The translations under genes were made by a program, and so were the position numbers. This document shows positions 1 to 6,769 of a stretch of 11,292 bases of DNA, one piece after another. How positions within the stretch are numbered: position 1 is the stretch's first letter; the number at the start of each line of letters is the position of its first letter. The stretch is from positions 1-11,292 of the forward strand of contig MDJN01000095.1 of assembly GCA_001995005.1 (NCBI GenBank). Direction: 5' to 3'. Below the pieces are notes generated by a model, which worked only from the letters and a program-made list of their open reading frames with translations, was not told where the DNA came from and did no database searches. The DNA is from Candidatus Parepulonipiscium sp. PG-Nun2H_MBin03. GTDB taxonomy: Bacteria > Bacillota > Clostridia > Lachnospirales > Cellulosilyticaceae.

Positions 1-752
1 TCAGTAGTATGATTAGATAACCAATCTTTTACGCTACTTTTATTACCATCGCCGGCAATAATTGAAAGTTCTTTGCCTAATTTTTCAAATGCCTCGTCTA
101 CGCAAGCTTCTGGAGTTAAAGCAACCTTCATGACTGCCTCACCTTGTGGCCCGCCTGGTAAGTTACGCAATAAACTTGGAGTTAAGGTTGTGCCTAATGT
201 AATAACTTGCACATCTACATTAGTTTTAGCAGCTTCATAGGCAACGGCTTCTGTTAGCTTTAATATATAAGATTTTCCTGCACCATACTGTGCGTTATAA
301 GGTGAACTGCTGATACCTGTTAACGAAGATACATTGATAATGGCACCCCTATCTTGCTTACTAAAAATACTCATATAATGATAAAAACACTTTAAAAATG
401 TAATTACGTTTACATTAATCATCTGCTCATGTTTTTCCCAATCGGTATCTTGAAACTTACCAAACGTATGAAAACATGCAACATAAGACATAAAGCCCAT
501 GTCAAGATTATGTGTCTTTTCAAATATATCATCCGCACAGTTAGGGTTAGAAAAATCAGCTCTAATTACTAAATGTTTAACTCCATATTTATCAGAAATT
601 TGAGTTCCTAATTCTTTAAGCATTTCCTCACGTCTACCGACTAATACTACATTCATTCCACCAGCTGCAATTTTTTCGCAAAAAGCTTTGCCCACGCCTT
701 CCGTTGCACCTAGAATAATGCCCCATTCGCCGTATTTTTCTTTTAAATTCAT
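1..752 (-). CDS. SDR family NAD(P)-dependent oxidoreductase (partial, C-terminus off window)
   Basis: Translated from the minus strand, 250 residues are present before the left edge; SDR proteins usually run 240-280, so little is missing. The Rossmann glycine motif GATEGVGK is at residues 15-22, and the Arg pair at 40-41 after the second strand favours NADPH. The catalytic set is Asn115 in NVN, Ser142/Ser143 in NVSS, and Tyr156 with Lys160 in YGAGK. Two family landmarks are atypical: the usual NNAG after strand 4 reads SYVACF (89-94), and the PG motif after the active site reads LGTT (186-189). ATG at 752 is preceded by AGAAGGGTGA. The fold and redox role are clear; the substrate cannot be told from sequence. 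The GATEGVGK start recalls the ketoacyl-reductase/17-beta-HSD12-like branch, but that is inference. No terminator separates it from the upstream same-strand gene ending at 833, so read-through is possible. Confidence 0.9.
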   Translation of the reverse strand, partial: MNLKEKYGEWGIILGATEGVGKAFCEKIAAGGMNVVLVGRREEMLKELGTQISDKYGVKHLVIRADFSNPNCADDIFEKTHNLDMGFMSYVACFHTFGKFQDTDWEKHEQMINVNVITFLKCFYHYMSIFSKQDRGAIINVSSLTGISSSPYNAQYGAGKSYILKLTEAVAYEAAKTNVDVQVITLGTTLTPSLLRNLPGGPQGEAVMKVALTPEACVDEAFEKLGKELSIIAGDGNKSSVKDWLSNHTT

Positions 753-810
753 ATATGCTCACCCTTCTAAAAAGTATTTATCAGACTGTACTGAAACCTG
801 ATTTATACTT

Positions 811-816
811 ATTATA
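811..816 (-). promoter_or_regulatory. Possible -10 element for the SDR gene
   Basis: The minus strand reads TATAAT here, about 60 bases before the ATG at 752. No -35 of recognisable quality lies 16-18 bases further upstream (the only TTGATA is 10 bases away), so it is a weak call. The SDR gene may instead be transcribed from the upstream gene. Confidence 0.25.
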
Positions 817-832
817 GCAGTGGCTTTATCAA

Positions 833-2065
833 TTAGCTAGGCGGAGGTGCCATAGGTGCATCAAAGGTAGCCAGATTTTGCATAAAGTTTTTGGTAGCTT
901 GCTCTAGCGTAGGTTTTGAGTGTATAGTCTCTTCTTTTGCTACAAAAGGTCCGCTTTTCATCATCTGGATTTGTTTGGTGCTGTCTTGTTGTTGTTTAAT
1001 AGCGTCTTGCTGTTGCTTAATAGCTTGGTTGGCCTGATTTTGTGCTGCGATATTTTTCATTGCTGATTGAAGTATTTTTATCTTTAATCCTTCTAGTAAT
1101 ATTTCAAGCTCAATATTTGGTTTTAAATCTGGGTTTATACCGTATATATCAAGAGATGATATTATAGGTAGGCGTATAATTGAAGAAAGTGATGCAAATA
1201 TATGATTTGTTTGCAAGGGGATAGTCCTATTTGATATAAAATTTGTATAAGCTAAACTAGCTTGAATAGAACTTTGTATTGCTTTACTAAACGTAGTGCC
1301 GTTATCTATTGAGATAAAAGTATATAAAATATTATTATCTGTATAATTTATCCATATGCAGTCTAAATATTTTAGAATAGATACATTATCTAATTTTAAT
1401 GGAGTACATAAAGTTACTTCACCATTGCCATTTGAATATATAAGTTGACTTTGACCATACATATTTTGTAAATACACAATATGTATTTGATTATCAATGA
1501 CTGCACATTCAAAATATCCTATAGGTAGATTGCTAGTAAGTAATGTAGCTACAGTAGGTGCTTCATTATTTAATACGGCATACTGTATTTTATCCATATC
1601 TTTGAAGATAATAAATATGCTGGTTTCATCTTGCAAAATATCAAAGTTATCTGATGTGAAATTGGTTACTAGAGTTTCGACACTACCTTGTGGATTACTT
1701 ATTATCTGATGAAGTAGTGACCTAACATTAGAAGAAGTATCAAGAGCAGTGTAGAAGAAATGCAATGCATTTTGATGGTAAAGCAAATAGAAATTGTCAA
1801 AGATAAAATTACTTTCTTCAAATAGAACATTTCTATTTATTATAGAATTGGCATATGTTATATAGATTATTTGCCCTTTAGTATTTTTAGCAATAGTGTG
1901 GATTGTGTTGTCTTTATCAATAGTTGCACCATAGCTATTGGTAACGTTGTTTAACAGTGACATAGGTCTTGCGGCACCAGTATTAGTAAAGTTTTGGCAA
2001 GCAAGATTATTTTTGATTTTTTCGATTTTAGTAATATAATTATTAGATACGCATAAAAAAGTCAT
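833..2065 (-). CDS. Uncharacterised propeller-like protein with C-terminal coiled coil
   Basis: I do not recognise this 410-residue protein. Residues about 45-275 hold roughly five loosely repeated units of 40-48 residues. Each has a D/N-rich turn followed by hydrophobic strands ending in aromatic residues (for example NTIHTIA at 53, ALHFFY at 100, SIFIIF at 149, QIHIVY at 193, CIWINY at 236). This pattern resembles degenerate beta-propeller blades. Residues about 316-370 look helical and Gln-rich, with the heptad AIKQQQD repeated at 348-361, suggesting a coiled coil and oligomerisation. The tail ends in APMAPPPS. There is no signal peptide or membrane segment. The ATG at 2065 follows AAAGGAGTGATTGT, a good ribosome-binding site. 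It is transcribed divergently from the Cys-rich gene at 2213. A structural or binding role, perhaps in spores, is inference from that neighbour only; the blade count is by eye. Confidence 0.75.
   Translation of the reverse strand: MTFLCVSNNYITKIEKIKNNLACQNFTNTGAARPMSLLNNVTNSYGATIDKDNTIHTIAKNTKGQIIYITYANSIINRNVLFEESNFIFDNFYLLYHQNALHFFYTALDTSSNVRSLLHQIISNPQGSVETLVTNFTSDNFDILQDETSIFIIFKDMDKIQYAVLNNEAPTVATLLTSNLPIGYFECAVIDNQIHIVYLQNMYGQSQLIYSNGNGEVTLCTPLKLDNVSILKYLDCIWINYTDNNILYTFISIDNGTTFSKAIQSSIQASLAYTNFISNRTIPLQTNHIFASLSSIIRLPIISSLDIYGINPDLKPNIELEILLEGLKIKILQSAMKNIAAQNQANQAIKQQQDAIKQQQDSTKQIQMMKSGPFVAKEETIHSKPTLEQATKNFMQNLATFDAPMAPPPS
983..1024 (-). repeat. Two 21-bp tandem repeats encoding the coiled-coil heptad
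   Basis: Copies at 983-1003 and 1004-1024 match at 19 of 21 bases. They encode two successive Gln-rich heptads in the C-terminal helix of the 410-residue protein. The length is a multiple of three and the differences are T/C, so the frame is kept; this looks like an in-frame duplication that lengthened the coiled coil. Confidence 0.8.
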
Positions 2066-2122
2066 ACAATCACTCCTTTATTACATAATATTGAATTTAT
2101 AAATAATTTATACATAAATGTA

Positions 2123-2150
2123 ACCAACTAATGTGTTTTTCCATATGATA
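2123..2150 (+). promoter_or_regulatory. Putative sigma-K promoter of the Cys-rich gene
   Basis: AC at 2123-2124 (context aACc), a 17-base spacer, then CATATGATA at 2142-2150. This fits the Bacillus sigma-K pattern of AC, 16-17 bases, and CATANNNTA, with no mismatch. Transcription would begin near 2157, giving a leader of about 55 bases. No comparable sigma-A promoter is obvious in the interval. By rough base-composition arithmetic such a match is expected about once per hundred intervals of this size, so it is suggestive, not proven. Confidence 0.5.
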
Positions 2151-2212
2151 ATATTGGAAGCGACATTTAAAAGATGCAACAATGAAACAATCATATAGGA
2201 GGTTATAAAATT

Positions 2213-3247
2213 ATGTGCAAATGTGGTTGTAATAGCAGAACAAATTATAATTTTTTTAATACAAATACTACGGATTCAGTGAATTCTTTTTATCAACCAA
2301 ATGCAGGCTTATGCGATGCATGTCAACCAAGTCAATATGCAGTTAGCCCAATCGAGGCAGCAGCATTTTGCCCACCAATTGGCGAACCACAAACATTAAC
2401 ATTAATGGCACCAGCAGTTTTTGACGAAAGTGGCCTTAACTTATGTAGAGTAATAGATTATAACAAGTTCGCAAACGCTTGCGAACAACCAACTGAAAGA
2501 ACAACAGACGTATTGTTTGATGGAATTTCTATAGTAGATTTAGAAAACGCAACAAATCTTCAATTACAAGTAGTAGACATCGATTTCAATTTTGTTTGCC
2601 CTAAGAGTGACAGATATTCAGAAATTCGTCCAGCAAAAGGCAATCCTAATTTATCAAGAGTAACTCTTAGAGATATCGACGTTACTTTCTCAGTAAAAAT
2701 CATCAATGCAGATTGTAGAGTATGCAAAGAGGGTATGATGACTCTTAGATATTTACCAGGTGAATTCTGCCCAGGTTATGACGAAGACACAAATCCTAGC
2801 AATGTAGCATTTGATCTTTACACTCCATATGGACTTTCTTTTGCAGCAGAAAATCCATCAGGATGCAACAAATTAGTTCCAACTATTAACTATATTGGTT
2901 ATGTAGCAGGAGATGTTTGCCAAGGGGTTAACTGTGCTCCAATCGAAGGTTCTTCTTATAAAGTATTTGAGCCAAACAATTCTTTATCTCAAGGAATTTC
3001 AGCTCAAGCTTTAGCAAAAGTAATAAGCTTAGACGACGATTATGTTGCAATTGGTCTTACTCTTTACTTTAAAGTAGTTTATTTTGTACAATACAAGTTT
3101 AATCACGAAGGACTTTGTGTTCCTCCTAAGTTTACTAACGTTGGTGGATTATCTGAAACTTCAGGTTGTTTAGCATTCGTTGAGGGTGACTTACTAGAGC
3201 AAAGCATTTTACCATTAAATGTTTGCGTTGAACCAAAATCATTCTAA
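2213..3247 (+). CDS. Cysteine-rich putative spore-surface structural protein
   Basis: I do not recognise the family. The 344-residue product has 18 cysteines (about 5%): a CKCGC cluster at 2-6, C34/C37, C53, C78, C90, C129, C168/C171, C186, C218, C236/C241, C302, C319 and C338. Alternating hydrophobic stretches at about 116-129, 148-164 and 277-296 suggest two mainly beta regions. There is no signal peptide, membrane segment or enzyme motif. Density of Cys without a regular CxxC zinc-finger layout recalls disulfide-linked coat, exosporium or spore-appendage proteins, which are made in the mother cell without a signal peptide. The putative sigma-K promoter upstream agrees with this. Start: AGGAGG at 2197-2202 is 10 bases before the ATG. 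Codon use differs from the neighbours: many C-ending codons (TTC, GAC, AAC, TGC) and CTT for Leu, as in a highly expressed gene. A strong terminator follows, so it is probably monocistronic. The spore assignment is inference. Confidence 0.8.
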   Translation: MCKCGCNSRTNYNFFNTNTTDSVNSFYQPNAGLCDACQPSQYAVSPIEAAAFCPPIGEPQTLTLMAPAVFDESGLNLCRVIDYNKFANACEQPTERTTDVLFDGISIVDLENATNLQLQVVDIDFNFVCPKSDRYSEIRPAKGNPNLSRVTLRDIDVTFSVKIINADCRVCKEGMMTLRYLPGEFCPGYDEDTNPSNVAFDLYTPYGLSFAAENPSGCNKLVPTINYIGYVAGDVCQGVNCAPIEGSSYKVFEPNNSLSQGISAQALAKVISLDDDYVAIGLTLYFKVVYFVQYKFNHEGLCVPPKFTNVGGLSETSGCLAFVEGDLLEQSILPLNVCVEPKSF

Positions 3248-3272
3248 TAAGATTTAATTTAGAACTAATTTA

Positions 3273-3305
3273 AAAGATGCGACAACTTAAGTCGCATCTT
3301 TTTTT
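3273..3305 (+). terminator. Rho-independent terminator of the Cys-rich gene
   Basis: An 11-bp perfect stem (3273-3283 with 3291-3301) with a 7-base loop is followed by a T-run to 3305. It lies 26 bases after the stop codon. The strength suits an abundant single-gene transcript. Confidence 0.9.
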
Positions 3306-3394
3306 GCGTTCCACTATTTTTTTGCGTTCCACTATTTTGTTTGCGTTCCACTATTTGTTTGCGTTCCACTATTTTGTTTGCGTTCCACTATTTT
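3306..3394. repeat. Five-copy 18/19-bp tandem repeat
   Basis: GCGTTCCACTATTT occurs five times, beginning at 3306, 3324, 3343, 3361 and 3380, each copy followed by a short T/G spacer. Unit lengths are 18, 19, 18 and 19 bases. A two-unit period of 37 is not a multiple of three, so the array does not encode a repeated peptide. It starts directly in the T-tract of the preceding terminator and ends before the A/T-rich stretch upstream of the DUF4003-like gene. The unit has no internal palindrome. Function unknown; slippage expansion, a protein-binding array or a genome-wide dispersed unit are all possible. Confidence 0.9.
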
Positions 3395-3405
3395 GCATAT
3401 AAAAT
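3378..3405 (+). promoter_or_regulatory. Weak candidate promoter for the DUF4003-like gene
   Basis: TTGCGT (3378-3383) inside the last tandem repeat copy, a 16-base spacer and TAAAAT (3400-3405). The -35 matches only half of the consensus. It is the best candidate I see between the terminator at 3305 and the gene start, and would place the repeat array at the promoter. Confidence 0.2.
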
Positions 3406-3454
3406 TTTAAACTGGCTATCCTATTAAAAAAATGTATTGGTAAGGAGCAGGTGG

Positions 3455-4423
3455 ATGGAACTTAAAGAATTATGTGAGTTATTTATACGTAATCGTGATG
3501 TAATAAAGAATAAATATAAACTTGAGATGGAGTATATTCAAGCGATATGTGCGTTGATTTTTACTGAGAAGAGACAGCTTATTGATGTGGATAAATTAGA
3601 GGAGTGTAAAAATCTTCTAAAAGAGAGAACTAAATATAAGTTTGGATTATCTATTAATTTTAGAGGTAGTATACAAAATGTAATGGTATCTATTCTGGCT
3701 ACTGATGAAAACCCTGCACAAAAGATAGATGATACTATCGAATTTTATAATGAGTTAAAACAATATTTTTCAGGTTCAGAATATTTGGCACTGGGAGCTA
3801 TGATTACAACTCAATATACTACAGATTATGCAAAAACAGGTGAGCGAGCAAAAAAAATATATGATAATATGAAAGAAAATCATTCTATGTTAACTTCAAA
3901 AGAAGATTATATTTTCGCTTTATTATTAGCATTATCAGAAAAATCTAATCATCAACTCGATAAAGAAATAGAAATGAATTATCAAGTGTGTAAAGACAAA
4001 TTTGGCAAAACCAACGCCACCCAAGCCTTAAGCCATGTGCTGGCACTTGAAGATAGTAATGCAAATGAAGTAGTAAAATTATATGAGGAATTAAAGGAAA
4101 AGGGATATAAATACGGCAAAGAATATGAATTACCTACTTTAGGAATGCTTACAAAACTAGGAGAAAGAGATATTATTATTGATGAGTTAATAGAAGTTGA
4201 TGAATTTCTTGCTACTCAGAAGGGATATGGCATGATAGGTATAGGAAAGCGTCATCGTCTGATGCATGCAGCAACTTTGGTTACTATATATCATCTAGAT
4301 CAATCTAGTAATACAAGCATTGATATACCTAGTATTCATGCGGCGACAGTTGCAACATTAGGAATAGTGTTGGCACTAGATCTTGTAATTATGGTTCCAA
4401 TAATAGCTTCGTCAAATAATTAA
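3455..4423 (+). CDS. DUF4003-like family protein
   Basis: A 322-residue, largely helical, charged protein that I assign to the DUF4003 family of Firmicutes from overall length and the helical pattern, including the central stretch EDYIFALLLALSEKS. No catalytic motif is visible and the function of the family is not known. The C-terminus (about residues 292-317) is strongly hydrophobic and ends in ASSNN, which could be a membrane tail or a buried helix. The reading frame is open back to a TTG at 3437, but AAGGAG at 3442-3447 lies 7 bases before the ATG at 3455, so ATG is the start. It is preceded by the tandem repeat array and followed by a bidirectional terminator; no same-strand partner is adjacent, so it is probably a single-gene unit. 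Confidence 0.8.
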   Translation: MELKELCELFIRNRDVIKNKYKLEMEYIQAICALIFTEKRQLIDVDKLEECKNLLKERTKYKFGLSINFRGSIQNVMVSILATDENPAQKIDDTIEFYNELKQYFSGSEYLALGAMITTQYTTDYAKTGERAKKIYDNMKENHSMLTSKEDYIFALLLALSEKSNHQLDKEIEMNYQVCKDKFGKTNATQALSHVLALEDSNANEVVKLYEELKEKGYKYGKEYELPTLGMLTKLGERDIIIDELIEVDEFLATQKGYGMIGIGKRHRLMHAATLVTIYHLDQSSNTSIDIPSIHAATVATLGIVLALDLVIMVPIIASSNN

Positions 4424-4493
4424 AAAAAGTGAAACAACTTTTAATTAGTACTTAGTTTTTTATTATTTCCTCATACTTTTTGGCTTAATGCAT

Positions 4494-4526
4494 AAAAAAA
4501 TCGTTACCTAAGGCAACGATTTTTTT
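4494..4526. terminator. Bidirectional terminator between convergent genes
   Basis: A-run, then TCGTT-A-CC, a TAA loop, GG-C-AACGA and a T-run: a hairpin with one A/C mismatch flanked by seven A on the left and seven T on the right. It can end transcripts from the DUF4003-like gene on the plus strand and from the 47-residue ORF on the minus strand, whose stop codon is only 5 bases away. Confidence 0.8.
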
Positions 4527-4531
4527 ACAAA

Positions 4532-4675
4532 TTATATATATAAAAGATATTCTAATAATAGATTTAATATAAATAATAGAAGTGTCAGCATATATACTAT
4601 CTGAAATGATTTTGATTTATACTGAATGTCACTTCCGAATAAAAGTAACAGTAAAGCAGTTAAAATATTATCCAT
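4532..4675 (-). CDS. Small hydrophobic protein (47 aa)
   Basis: A short reading frame on the minus strand beginning with ATG at 4675 and ending in TAA at 4532. It has a hydrophobic segment at residues 4-13, a polar linker with several Lys and Ser (about 15-24) and a long Leu-rich segment at about 25-47, so it would be a one- or two-pass membrane protein. GAAAGGGC at 4684-4691 lies 9 bases before the ATG and could serve as ribosome-binding site. The stop is followed almost at once by a terminator with a T-run on this strand, which supports a real transcript end. It is divergent from the AIM24-like gene. I do not recognise a family; a small membrane regulator or a type I toxin-like peptide are possibilities without direct support. 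A/T-rich DNA can produce such ORFs by chance. Confidence 0.5.
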   Translation of the reverse strand: MDNILTALLLLLFGSDIQYKSKSFQIVYMLTLLLFILNLLLEYLLYI

Positions 4676-4723
4676 AATATTATGCCCTTTCTTTATTTAA
4701 GTTTACGTCTTTAAGTCGCATAC

Positions 4724-4752
4724 TTGATAGATATTACATAATATGATAAAAT
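4724..4752 (+). promoter_or_regulatory. Sigma-A promoter of the AIM24-family gene
   Basis: TTGATA (4724-4729), a 17-base spacer and TAAAAT (4747-4752), giving a start of transcription near 4759. Because the -10 lies beyond the in-frame ATG at 4743, it also argues that translation starts at 4782. Confidence 0.65.
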
Positions 4753-4781
4753 GGGTAAAAAGTTGTAAGGAGTTGTGCATA

Positions 4782-5471
4782 ATGGAATATAATATTTTTG
4801 GGTCAGTGTTACCAGGGATAACAATCACTTTAAATAGAGGTGAATCAGTTTATACGCAATCTGGTGCGATGGTTTGGATGGATGAAAGTATAAAAATGGA
4901 GAGTAATCTTAAAGGTGGTATTATGAAAGGGATAGGCAGATTATTCTCAGGCGAATCACTTATGTTAATTAATTTTGAGGCAACCCAGCCGCAATCGGAA
5001 GTTACATTTGCATCATCATTTCCGGGCGAAATATTAGATGTAGAATTATATAAAGGTGATGAGCTGATTGCACAAAAATCAGCATTTTTATGTGCTACAC
5101 AAGGAATTTCGTTAAGCGTTGCTTTTACTAAAAAAATATCCTCAGGCTTTTTTGGAGGAGAAGGGTTTATTTTACAACGTTTAACAGGAACTGGAATGGT
5201 ATTTTTAGAAGTAGATGGAAATGTTAAGGAACGGGAATTACGTGCAGGCGAGGTTATTAAAGTTGACACAGGAAATATAGTTGCCTTTGAAAGCAGTGTG
5301 AAATATGAAATAGAGACTGTGAAAGGATTTAAGAATTTATTTTTTGGTGGAGAAGGATTGTTTTTGACTAAATTAACAGGCCCTGGGCGAGTTTGGTTAC
5401 AAACAGCTACCTTGCAAAATGTGGCACAAACTTTAATTCCATATATCCCAATACCAACATCTGTAGATTAA
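4782..5471 (+). CDS. AIM24 / TIGR00266 family protein
   Basis: The 229-residue product matches the AIM24 family (formerly TIGR00266), beta-rich proteins of unknown biochemical role; the yeast homologue AIM24 is mitochondrial. Typical features are the early GESVYTQSGAMVWMD stretch (20-34), the glycine-rich KGGIMKGIGRLFSGES (44-59) and two similar strands-and-turn units, SGFFGGEGFILQRLTGTG (about 125-142) and NLFFGGEGLFLTKLTGPG (about 186-203), followed by hydrophobic strands. It has no signal peptide and is likely cytoplasmic. AAGGAG at 4767-4772 is 9 bases before the ATG at 4782; the frame is open back to 4743, but that ATG lies before the predicted transcript start. The M20 gene follows after 86 bases with no visible terminator, so the two may be cotranscribed. 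The family call is firm, the function unknown. Confidence 0.9.
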   Translation: MEYNIFGSVLPGITITLNRGESVYTQSGAMVWMDESIKMESNLKGGIMKGIGRLFSGESLMLINFEATQPQSEVTFASSFPGEILDVELYKGDELIAQKSAFLCATQGISLSVAFTKKISSGFFGGEGFILQRLTGTGMVFLEVDGNVKERELRAGEVIKVDTGNIVAFESSVKYEIETVKGFKNLFFGGEGLFLTKLTGPGRVWLQTATLQNVAQTLIPYIPIPTSVD

Positions 5472-5557
5472 ATATACCTTTTATTTCACATTCAAATTTT
5501 ACTTAAATTCTAACTATCACGTATAGAGTATGAATATAAATATAATGAGGTGATTGA

Positions 5558-6715
5558 ATGGAAAAATATTTAGATGAGGCAGTGAAAATACGAGAATTAA
5601 TTCATATGTACCCTGAGGGTGGCTTTAATGAAGTTAGGACAGCTAAAATAGTTGCCGATACATTACGTAATTTAGGAATAACAGTTACTGAGAATGTTGC
5701 AAAGACAGGGGTAATTGGATTGCTAAGGGGAGCAAAGCCAGGAAAAACAATCTTATTACGAGCAGATATGGATGCGTTACAATTACAAGAATTAGCAGAT
5801 GTACCATATAAATCGAAGATAGATTCAATGATGCATGCCTGTGGACATGATGGGCATACAGCAGGGTTATTAGGCACTGCTATGATATTAAGTGAACATA
5901 AAGATGAGATATGTGGCAACATAAAATTTATGTTTCAACCCGCAGAAGAGACAACGGGTGGTGCACTGCCTATGATTAAAGAAGGCATATTAGAAAACCC
6001 AAAAGTTGACGCAGCAGTTTCAGGACATTTATGGGGAAGCATAAAAAGTGGTGAAGTTCATGTAAAAGCAGGGGCCACAATGGCTTCTCCAAATATATTT
6101 ACTATAAGAATTATAGGCAAAGGTGGGCACTGTGCGATACCACATCAAGCTATAGATGCCATATTAGTTGCCTCTGAAGTTATTTGCAGTTTGCAATCCG
6201 TTGTTAGTAGGATGACTAACCCATTAGAACCAATAGTACTTAGTATTGGGCAAATTCATGCAGGGCATTGTTTTAATGTCATACCCAATGAGGTGTTTAT
6301 AGAAGGGACTGTTAGGGTGCTAGAACGTGACTCAGCTAGCAGGATAAAAAATCAGATGGAGCAAATTATATCTGGAATTACAAAAGCTTATGGAGCAACG
6401 TATGAATTTAAATTTGATACGATTTTTCCACCAGTAATTAATGATGAAAAAATGGCAGAGCTAGTGCAGGCATCTGCTAGAAAAGTAGTAGGAAAAGATA
6501 AGGTATTTACACTGAGCGAACCTAGCATGGGAGGAGAGGACTTTTCATATTTAGGTGAGAACGTACCTAGTGCATTTTTCTTTGTAGGTATTGCAGAAGA
6601 ACAAGTACTTATTCACCATAATCCATATTTTTGCTGGGATAGCAAGATATGTTTTGAATTATCAAAATGCCTTGCCCAAATAACATTAGACTATTTGAAT
6701 GGCAAAGAAATTTAG
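5558..6715 (+). CDS. M20 family metallo-amidohydrolase (N-acyl-amino acid / hippurate hydrolase type)
   Basis: A 385-residue cytoplasmic enzyme of the M20D group, which hydrolyses the amide of N-acylated amino acids with a two-metal centre. Motifs in order: RADMDAL at 68-74; HACGHDGH at 93-100 with the metal ligands Cys95 and His97; QPAEE at 127-131 with catalytic Glu130 and ligand Glu131; GHLWG at 156-160 with ligand His157; the dimerisation-domain IIGKGGH at 185-191; GGEDFSYL at 325-332; and HHNPYF at 353-358, which supplies the last ligand. Length matches the family. AGGTGA at 5548-5553 precedes the ATG by 4 bases. Whether it acts on N-acetyl-diaminopimelate, hippurate, an indole conjugate or a peptide fragment cannot be read from the sequence. 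It is separated from the rib operon by a strong new promoter, so a link to riboflavin is unlikely. Confidence 0.93.
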   Translation: MEKYLDEAVKIRELIHMYPEGGFNEVRTAKIVADTLRNLGITVTENVAKTGVIGLLRGAKPGKTILLRADMDALQLQELADVPYKSKIDSMMHACGHDGHTAGLLGTAMILSEHKDEICGNIKFMFQPAEETTGGALPMIKEGILENPKVDAAVSGHLWGSIKSGEVHVKAGATMASPNIFTIRIIGKGGHCAIPHQAIDAILVASEVICSLQSVVSRMTNPLEPIVLSIGQIHAGHCFNVIPNEVFIEGTVRVLERDSASRIKNQMEQIISGITKAYGATYEFKFDTIFPPVINDEKMAELVQASARKVVGKDKVFTLSEPSMGGEDFSYLGENVPSAFFFVGIAEEQVLIHHNPYFCWDSKICFELSKCLAQITLDYLNGKEI

Positions 6716-6754
6716 CAGCATAAACGATTGTAATAAAAGAATAAAAAGGGTATA

Positions 6755-6768
6755 TTTTTTTAAAAAAA
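6755..6768. promoter_or_regulatory. T7A7 tract directly upstream of the rib promoter
   Basis: Seven T followed by seven A end one base before the -35 hexamer at 6770. Such tracts can act as an UP element for the RNA polymerase alpha subunit. In A/T-rich DNA this can also be chance. Confidence 0.4.
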
Positions 6769-6769
6769 C

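Noticed and set aside
2066..2122. Sporulation promoter for the minus-strand 410-residue gene
   Set aside because: The best forespore-type match (TGTATA, 16 bases, AATATTA) has two mismatches in the -10 and a short spacer, so I do not call it.
2182..2208. Short upstream ORF (8 codons) ending just before the Cys-rich gene
   Set aside because: It has no ribosome-binding site of its own and runs through the Shine-Dalgarno site of the main gene. An ORF this short is expected by chance.
3306..3394. Tandem repeats as plasmid-type replication iterons or a CRISPR array
   Set aside because: Iterons are of similar size, but there is no Rep gene, DnaA box or plasmid feature nearby. CRISPR needs unique spacers of about 30 bases, and the 4-5 base linkers here are far too short and nearly identical.
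3437..3454. TTG at 3437 as start of the DUF4003-like gene
   Set aside because: It would place the perfect AAGGAG site inside the coding region; the ATG at 3455 sits 7 bases after that site.
3287..4721. Shared 11-base word TTAAGTCGCAT at 3287-3297 and 4711-4721
   Set aside because: Dozens of such 11-base matches are expected by chance in 11 kb of this base composition, and the two contexts (terminator arm, promoter upstream) are unrelated.
4743..4781. ATG at 4743 as start of the AIM24-family gene
   Set aside because: It overlaps the -10 of a good promoter and has no ribosome-binding site, while AAGGAG lies 9 bases before the ATG at 4782 and family members begin near there.
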